NCBI GenBank assembly: GCA_012517405.1
Contig: JAAYVB010000044.1
Location: forward strand, 86,950-150,949
Origin: Propionibacterium sp.
Lineage (GTDB): Bacteria; Actinomycetota; Actinomycetes; Propionibacteriales; Propionibacteriaceae
Reading direction: 5' to 3'
Length of the DNA: 64,000 nucleotides
In this document: piece after piece, positions 59,349 through 64,000 of the stretch
Position numbering within the stretch: position 1 is the stretch's first letter
How the letters are laid out: the number at the start of each line of letters is the position of its first letter
Position numbers and translations under genes: made by a program
The notes under the pieces: generated by a model
The model's database searches: none
What the model was told of the DNA's origin: nothing
What the model saw: only the letters and a program-made list of their open reading frames with translations

Positions 59349-60602
59349 CTACTCGTCGGCCGAAGGCAGGCTGCGCAGCAATTGGCGGCGCTTGCGGATC
59401 ACCATGATGCCCGCATAGACCCAGACCACGAGCTGAGCGGACATCGCGATACGGAAATCGTCCGCGCTCGGGTTCGGACCGCCCAGGATACTGAGCAGCA
59501 CGCCGATCGCCGCGACCACCACCAGGCCCGCCGAGAAGCCGCCGACAATGGTCACGCCCGTCGCGGTGCCGATGCGGTGGGCGGGCACATGGCTGCGGTT
59601 GATGTCGAACGCGATGTTGGACGCGGGAGCGTCGGCTCCGATGGTGATGAGTAGCAGCACCAGCAGCCAGTGCGGAGCGTATCCGGGCCACACCAGAGCC
59701 GACGTCCACACCACCGCGCTCAGCCCGACGATGCCCAGCGCGAGAAAAGTCCGCCGCGCGGCGAAGCGCCGGGTCAGCATCCCGGTCAGCGGGCCGACGA
59801 TCATGCTCGCGATCACGAACACCGTGAACAGGCTTCCGGCCTGCGCATCGGTGAGGCCCTGCGCCTGGGTGAGGTACGGGAAGCCCCACAAGAAGGTGAA
59901 GGCGATCGGCGCCGAGGCGGCCAGCATGTGGATGAAGAAAGCCAGCTGCGCGGCCGGCATCGCGAGCACCTCACCTACGCCCGCGAACAGACCGCCGCTG
60001 CCTCGGGAGGTCACGACCAGCCCCGGCGGCGCATCGCGCACCACCAGAACGGCGATCAACAGGCCCGCGAAACAGCTCGCCGCCACGGTCAGAAAGGCCG
60101 TCGTCCAGCCCCAATTGCTCAAGATCATCACCAGCGGCACCGCCGACAACCATTGACCGGCCTGGCCGGCCGCGGCCGTGACCTGGGTGAGCACCGGAAT
60201 CTTGCGCGGCGGGAACCAGAGCAGGATCAACCTGATCGCCGAGGAGAAGATCAGCGCGTCTCCCCCGCCGATGAACACCCGGGCGACCAGCCCCAAGGGG
60301 AACGAGGTCGCGAAGGCCAGGACGACCTGCCCGGCCGTCATCACCCCAAGACCGATGGCCAGCACATTTCGGCTGCCCAGCCGGTCGAGCACCGCGCCGG
60401 CGGGAATCTGCATGGCCGCATATACGCCTGCCTGGACGATGACGAACATACTCATCGCCCCGACCGGAGCAGAGAACTGCTCGGCGGCAGGGATAGCGGC
60501 GACCCCGAACGAGGTTCGGGAGAACATTGCGGCGATGAAGGCGAGAGTTCCCGCCGCCCAGACGCTCCAGGCTCGCCAACCGCCCACCTGGGCCTGGGTC
60601 AT
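59349..60602 (-). CDS. MFS transporter
   Basis: Twelve-span major facilitator, 417 residues. Span 1 begins WSVWAAGTLAFIAAMFSRTSFGVA, motif A AGAVLDRLGSRNVLAIG between spans 2 and 3, and VARVFIGGGDALIFSSAIRLILLWFPPRK. The last form matches the nitrate/glucarate-like ACS subgroup, but the substrate cannot be named. It starts 23 bases after the DUF1846 stop on the same strand. Confidence 0.85.
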   Translation of the reverse strand: MTQAQVGGWRAWSVWAAGTLAFIAAMFSRTSFGVAAIPAAEQFSAPVGAMSMFVIVQAGVYAAMQIPAGAVLDRLGSRNVLAIGLGVMTAGQVVLAFATSFPLGLVARVFIGGGDALIFSSAIRLILLWFPPRKIPVLTQVTAAAGQAGQWLSAVPLVMILSNWGWTTAFLTVAASCFAGLLIAVLVVRDAPPGLVVTSRGSGGLFAGVGEVLAMPAAQLAFFIHMLAASAPIAFTFLWGFPYLTQAQGLTDAQAGSLFTVFVIASMIVGPLTGMLTRRFAARRTFLALGIVGLSAVVWTSALVWPGYAPHWLLVLLLITIGADAPASNIAFDINRSHVPAHRIGTATGVTIVGGFSAGLVVVAAIGVLLSILGGPNPSADDFRIAMSAQLVVWVYAGIMVIRKRRQLLRSLPSADE

Positions 60603-60624
60603 GGGCGTCCGGCTTTCCGTTTCA

Positions 60625-62115
60625 TCAACGTTTCTTGTACAGCGATTTCGATTGGTAGATCGGCTCGCAGGTCACCTGCACGCCGAGATTCCGGAGGATT
60701 CCCTCGTCGACTGATCCGAGGATCACTGTGGAATGCACATCGCAGCCACGCAATTGCGACAGTTCGGCCAGTGTTCGCCGGGCATTCTCGTCCGAGTTCG
60801 CACTCACCGACAGCGCGATCAGCACCTCGTCGGTGTGCAGTCGCGGATTGCGGCTGCCCAGATGCCTGGTCTTCAGCGTCTGAATCGGTTCGATGGTCTG
60901 CGGTGCGAGCAGCTTCACCTCCGGATCGATGCCGGCGAGCGCCTTGAGGGCGTCCAGCAGCATCGCCGAGCAGGCGCCCAGTAGCGGCGAGGTCTTGCCG
61001 GTGATGATTCGCCCGTCGGGAAGTTCGATGGCCGCTGCCGGGTTCTTGGTGCGTTTCTCGACGTCCAGCGCCGGCGTCACCACCGGACGATCGTGCTTGG
61101 TCAGGCCCAGTCCGCTCATCAGCAAGGCAATCGAATCGGATTGGGTGGGTTCCAGCTCGTCGCGACGTTCGGTCACCAGCGCCTTGTAGTAGCGGCGGAT
61201 GATCTCCTGCTTGGACGCTTCGCGGCAGACCTGGTCATCGCTGATGCACAGGCCGGCCATATTGACACCCATGTCGGTGGGCGATTTGTAGGGCGAACGT
61301 CCCAGTATCTGCTCGAAAAGCCGGCTGAGCACGGGAAAGACTTCGACATCACGGTTGTAGTTGACCACCTGCTCGCCGTACGCGGCGAGGTGGAACGGGT
61401 CGATCACGTTGACATCGTCCAAGTCGGCGGTGGCCGCCTCGTAGGCCATGTTGACCGGGTGGTCGAGCGGCAGATTCCAGATCGGGAAGGTCTCGAACTT
61501 GGCATAACCCGACGTGATGCCGCGCTTGTAGTCGTGGTACAGCTGCGACAGGCAGGTCGCCATCTTGCCGCTGCCCGGCCCCGGCGCGGTCACCACCACC
61601 AGATCACGGGTGGTGGTGATGTACTCGTTGCGTCCATAGCCGTCGTCACTGACGATCAGTGAGACGTCGTTGGGATAGCCCTTGATCGGATAGTGCTTGT
61701 AGACCTTCAGGCCACCTCGCTCCAGCTTGCGCTTGAAGCGGCGGGCCTGTGGGTTGCTCTCGGTGACATGGGAGATCACCACCGAACTCACGTACAGACC
61801 GTAGGAGCGGAATGCATCGATCAGCCGCAGCACATCCGCCTCGTACGAGATGCCCAGATCGGCGCGCACCTTGTTGCGTGCCAGGTCTAGTGCGCTGACC
61901 GCGACCACGACTTCGAGTTCGTCAGCCAGCGCTTCCAGCATCACGATCTTGTTGTCGGGGCTGAACCCGGGCAGCACTCGCGAGGCGTGCAAGTCGTCGA
62001 ACAGTTTGCCACCGAACTCCAGGTACAGCTTGCCGCCGAATTCGTTCCGCCTGGCCACGATCTGTTCGGTCTGAAGGGCAATGTACTTGTCTCGATCGAA
62101 GCCTACGGCGTGCAT
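60625..62115 (-). CDS. DUF1846 family protein
   Basis: Cytoplasmic protein of 496 residues. Family segments: [23 protein letters not shown] (cut: YIALQTEQI), [44 protein letters not shown] with a P-loop-like GPGSGK, and [30 protein letters not shown]. The function is not established; the fold is related to a P-loop/phosphotransferase type. ATG 62115 (MHAVGFDRD) has GGGGAGG at good spacing; an upstream in-frame ATG at 62151 adds nothing family-like. Confidence 0.88.
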   Translation of the reverse strand: MHAVGFDRDKYIALQTEQIVARRNEFGGKLYLEFGGKLFDDLHASRVLPGFSPDNKIVMLEALADELEVVVAVSALDLARNKVRADLGISYEADVLRLIDAFRSYGLYVSSVVISHVTESNPQARRFKRKLERGGLKVYKHYPIKGYPNDVSLIVSDDGYGRNEYITTTRDLVVVTAPGPGSGKMATCLSQLYHDYKRGITSGYAKFETFPIWNLPLDHPVNMAYEAATADLDDVNVIDPFHLAAYGEQVVNYNRDVEVFPVLSRLFEQILGRSPYKSPTDMGVNMAGLCISDDQVCREASKQEIIRRYYKALVTERRDELEPTQSDSIALLMSGLGLTKHDRPVVTPALDVEKRTKNPAAAIELPDGRIITGKTSPLLGACSAMLLDALKALAGIDPEVKLLAPQTIEPIQTLKTRHLGSRNPRLHTDEVLIALSVSANSDENARRTLAELSQLRGCDVHSTVILGSVDEGILRNLGVQVTCEPIYQSKSLYKKR

Positions 62116-62344
62116 TGCCCTCCCCGGTGAACGCGTCAACGGGCAGATCATAGCCGGTACCGAACGGTGGGGTCTTGTTCAGGCTCGACACCGGGTCGCT
62201 GAACCGATGCCGTTCTCATCCTTATCCCCTAGTCCTTCCCAAACGCGTCGAGCCGCTAGCATGGCGAGGAAGCCGACCAAGACATGAGAATCGACGCGCT
62301 CACGACCACTGACCGCATCGTCATGGCGACGTTGGGAGGAAACG

Positions 62345-62983
62345 ATGAAGGCACCGGCTATGGCGAAAAAGATCTCGTTCCGCTCGATGGTTATCGTGCT
62401 CGTTGTCGGTCTGATCCTTGGGGTAGGGCTGACGCTTTGGGTAACCAAACCGTTCTCAGCGACCGCTGCGTTCGACCACCAGCCGAAGAGCCGGACCAGC
62501 GAAGTCGTCAATGCGGTCACCCGTGAGCAGCAAGTAGTGCTCTTGAGTCTGGGTATCCAAGGCATCTCGCAGAAAAGCGACTCGAGCACCTTCTTCGGTG
62601 TCCATGTCCCGGGTAGTTCCCGCGCGACTTTTCTCATGTATTCCTTCGATGCGAAGCTCGGCATCGACGGGAAACAGGTAAAGGTCGAGGAGATTGGTCA
62701 GGACGAGTACGAGGTGAAGATTCCTGAGTTCATCTTCATCGGCCACAGCAATGAAGAGTTCACGCTTGCCGCAGAGAACAACGGCGCCCTCAGCTGGGTG
62801 ACTCCCGAAATAGATCCCGTCGAGTTGATCAATGGTGTTCTGAGCGACGATTCCGAGGCGCAGTACATAGCCTCCAACGAGGAGATCCTGCGGAGCCAGA
62901 CTCAGGCCTTCTATTCGTCCATAGTGACTGCAATCGATCCTGGCCTCACCCTACATTTCGACTTCGCGGGCGACCAAGGTTGA
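62345..62983 (+). CDS. hypothetical membrane-anchored protein
   Basis: Protein of 212 residues with one N-terminal span (SMVIVLVVGLILGVGLTLWV, about 14-33) and an extracytoplasmic domain that I do not recognise with confidence; the layout of a short anchor and a beta-rich domain (FLMYSFDAKLGIDGKQVKVEE) resembles DUF4230 proteins. GGGAGG precedes the ATG. Base composition is visibly lower in G+C than neighbours and a decayed transposase lies next to it, so acquisition by transfer is possible. Confidence 0.7.
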   Translation: MKAPAMAKKISFRSMVIVLVVGLILGVGLTLWVTKPFSATAAFDHQPKSRTSEVVNAVTREQQVVLLSLGIQGISQKSDSSTFFGVHVPGSSRATFLMYSFDAKLGIDGKQVKVEEIGQDEYEVKIPEFIFIGHSNEEFTLAAENNGALSWVTPEIDPVELINGVLSDDSEAQYIASNEEILRSQTQAFYSSIVTAIDPGLTLHFDFAGDQG

Positions 62984-63082
62984 GCTCTTGCTGGGGTGGT
63001 TGCCTCACGTCGAGATGTCCGGATAGCGCACGCGGCGGGGCGGGTGCCGAGCGTTCTTGCTGATGCAAGTTGGATGAGCTGT

Positions 63083-63651
63083 GCGCGACGGTGTCCAGCT
63101 CCAGGAACCCCAGCACGGTGAGCGGGTCGTCCATGCTCGTGCGGGTCGGGATCGACGAGCGCAGGATCAGGCTCGGTCTCGTGCCGGACAGTGCGACCGG
63201 GTGGGCGGCGTCCTTGTGGGGCTTCAGATACCGGTCGATCGTCGCCGCGCTCATCAAGCGCAGTTCATCGAGCACTCCGGGACTCACTCGGGATTGCACC
63301 TTGCCCAGCTCCCGGAACCGGGCGAGCCGTTCCAAAGTATCGTCCATGACCGCGGCGAGATGCTTCCCCGACGGCTGCCCGGACAGGCGCCAGTCGCCAG
63401 ACCTCCTGCAGCACCACCAGCGCTTCGTAGGAGTACTTCCGTGGTCGCGGTTTGCGCGTCTGTTGATGGGCGGTGCCCTTCCGAGCGTTCGCGGCCCGGA
63501 TTGCACGCCGGGCATGATCCCGGGTCCAGCCCGTCGCATGCACCAACTAGTCCAGCAGCCGGCCCTTCTCGACCTTGCCCGCCTTCGCGTACTCGCGGGC
63601 GAACTTCTTCGTGATCTCACGACGCAACATCATCGACAACTCCCGACTCAT
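63083..63651 (-). pseudogene. transposase/integrase remnant, truncated and frameshifted
   Basis: N-terminal part of a DDE-type integrase-like transposase. From ATG 63651 it reads SRELSMMLRREITKKFAREYAKAG, then an in-frame TAG (63549-63547), then VHATGWTRDHARRAIRAANA and KYSYEALVVLQEVWRL. At 63386-63399 an imperfect 7-base tandem repeat (GGCGCCA GTCGCCA) shifts the frame; removing seven bases restores VWRLSGQPSGKHLA. The frame continues to GFLELDTVAH near 63085, where similarity stops: the catalytic core is gone. It is therefore dead. It ends next to the low-GC gene. Confidence 0.75.
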
Positions 63652-63701
63652 CAGCACGCGTCGTTGTTCCCGGGCCTTCTTACGTGAGTCTCGTCGAGGT
63701 C

Positions 63702-63730
63702 TTGTATTCGTATGTGTGTTCGATTATACT
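63702..63730 (+). promoter_or_regulatory. promoter of the DUF222 HNH gene
   Basis: TTGTAT (63702-63707), a 17-nt spacer and TATACT (63725-63730), six nt before ATG 63737. The spacing is canonical and places transcription start at the start codon (leaderless). Confidence 0.65.
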
Positions 63731-63736
63731 TTGGGT

Positions 63737-64000
63737 ATGAGAACACCTCCCCCAGATGTAGACGAGGCGCGCACGCTACCGGCGCCGGTGCTGATCGCCG
63801 CGAGTGTTCAACCCGTGCTGTCCGGCACCGTGGTCGAGGACGAGTCGAACCACGAGATCTTGGACGCGATCGATCACGCGCATCAACAACTGATCGCCGC
63901 TGAGATCGCCGAACTGGTCGGCATCCTGCGGGCCGCAGACCGCTGGAAGATCGACCAAGACGCGGTCGGCGCGGGTATCGAACGACTCATCCAACCCGGC
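63737..64000 (+). CDS. DUF222 (13E12-type) protein, probably HNH endonuclease, partial
   Basis: N-terminal 88 residues of a protein that continues past the window. The segment with HAHQQLIAAEIAELVGILRAAD and ending GIERLIQPG resembles the beginning of 13E12 repeat (DUF222) proteins, whose C-terminus normally has an HNH nuclease domain; that part is not visible. These genes are often present in multiple copies and linked to mobile DNA in Actinobacteria, which agrees with the adjacent transposase remnant. Confidence 0.7.
   Translation, partial: MRTPPPDVDEARTLPAPVLIAASVQPVLSGTVVEDESNHEILDAIDHAHQQLIAAEIAELVGILRAADRWKIDQDAVGAGIERLIQPG

Noticed and set aside
62946..63620. Single 224-residue minus-strand frame taken as one gene
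   Set aside because: Only its middle part is transposase sequence. The N-terminal part is the wrong frame of the same remnant and the tail lies beyond the truncation, so it is reported as a pseudogene instead.

Overview
The window is high-GC DNA, dense in genes on both strands, and reads as an actinobacterial chromosome, most likely Propionibacteriales/Propionibacteriaceae or a close relative. The support is RbpA, an actinobacterial-type dolichol-phosphate mannose synthase, a DUF3175 protein, an FMN riboswitch ahead of ribXY, a 13E12-type (DUF222) HNH gene, and many genes whose start codon lies 6-8 nt after a TAnnnT box, which predicts leaderless mRNAs. The genus is inference. I saw no rRNA, tRNA or CRISPR array, and no gene-free stretch over 300 bases.

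Layout. 1-3.7 kb: an ABC-2 exporter divergent from a TetR gene that is tightly coupled to a GAPDH gene. 3.8-6.4 kb: a membrane protein, then an extracytoplasmic flavin-transfer cluster (FMN-binding lipoprotein, ApbE, membrane flavin reductase) in which a deletion has fused a truncated apbE to the back half of the reductase. 6.5-15.3 kb: recQ, ppk2, an L-2-hydroxyacid dehydrogenase, dapC, a methionine ABC transporter whose metQ has lost its first half, and a GlcD-type oxidase. 15.3-24.2 kb: a DksA-like zinc-finger protein, an MgtA-like P-type ATPase, DUF3175, MFS/LysR, DUF2252, a membrane protein and a tandem universal stress protein. 24.4-30.3 kb: an L,D-transpeptidase and three exporters (MATE, OFA-type MFS, DHA2 MFS). 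30.3-32.4 kb: FMN riboswitch plus ribX and ribY. 32.4-35.5 kb: metY-metX-metW. 35.5-43.6 kb: 5'-3' exonuclease, Lrp/AsnC regulator, ppm1, rbpA, a GDPD, a PGPGW protein, pdxY, a MurA homologue with an N-terminal helix-turn-helix, and lpd. 43.8-50.2 kb: a branched-chain amino-acid (Liv) ABC operon followed by a CBS-ACT protein and a second Liv-type binding lipoprotein. 50.2-58.3 kb: YigZ, YaaA, a short UvrA paralogue, a DUF4203 protein, and a metal-homeostasis locus (P1B ATPase divergent from arsR-CDF). 58.4-64 kb: a metallophosphoesterase, an MFS transporter, DUF1846, a lower-GC membrane-anchored protein, a decayed transposase and the start of a DUF222 HNH gene.

Taken together, the genes cover sulfur amino-acid supply (MetQNI uptake, MetXYW synthesis, Liv uptake), flavin supply and use (riboswitch-ribXY; damaged flavinylation cluster), cell-envelope work (MurA, L,D-transpeptidase, Ppm1, GDPD) and metal or drug export. 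Most is ordinary core genome. The points worth a second look are the HTH-MurA fusion with a palindrome inside its own promoter, two independent gene-truncating deletions (apbE/reductase and metQ), the Liv/CBS-ACT/second-binding-protein arrangement, and operator-in-spacer promoters at tetR and murA.
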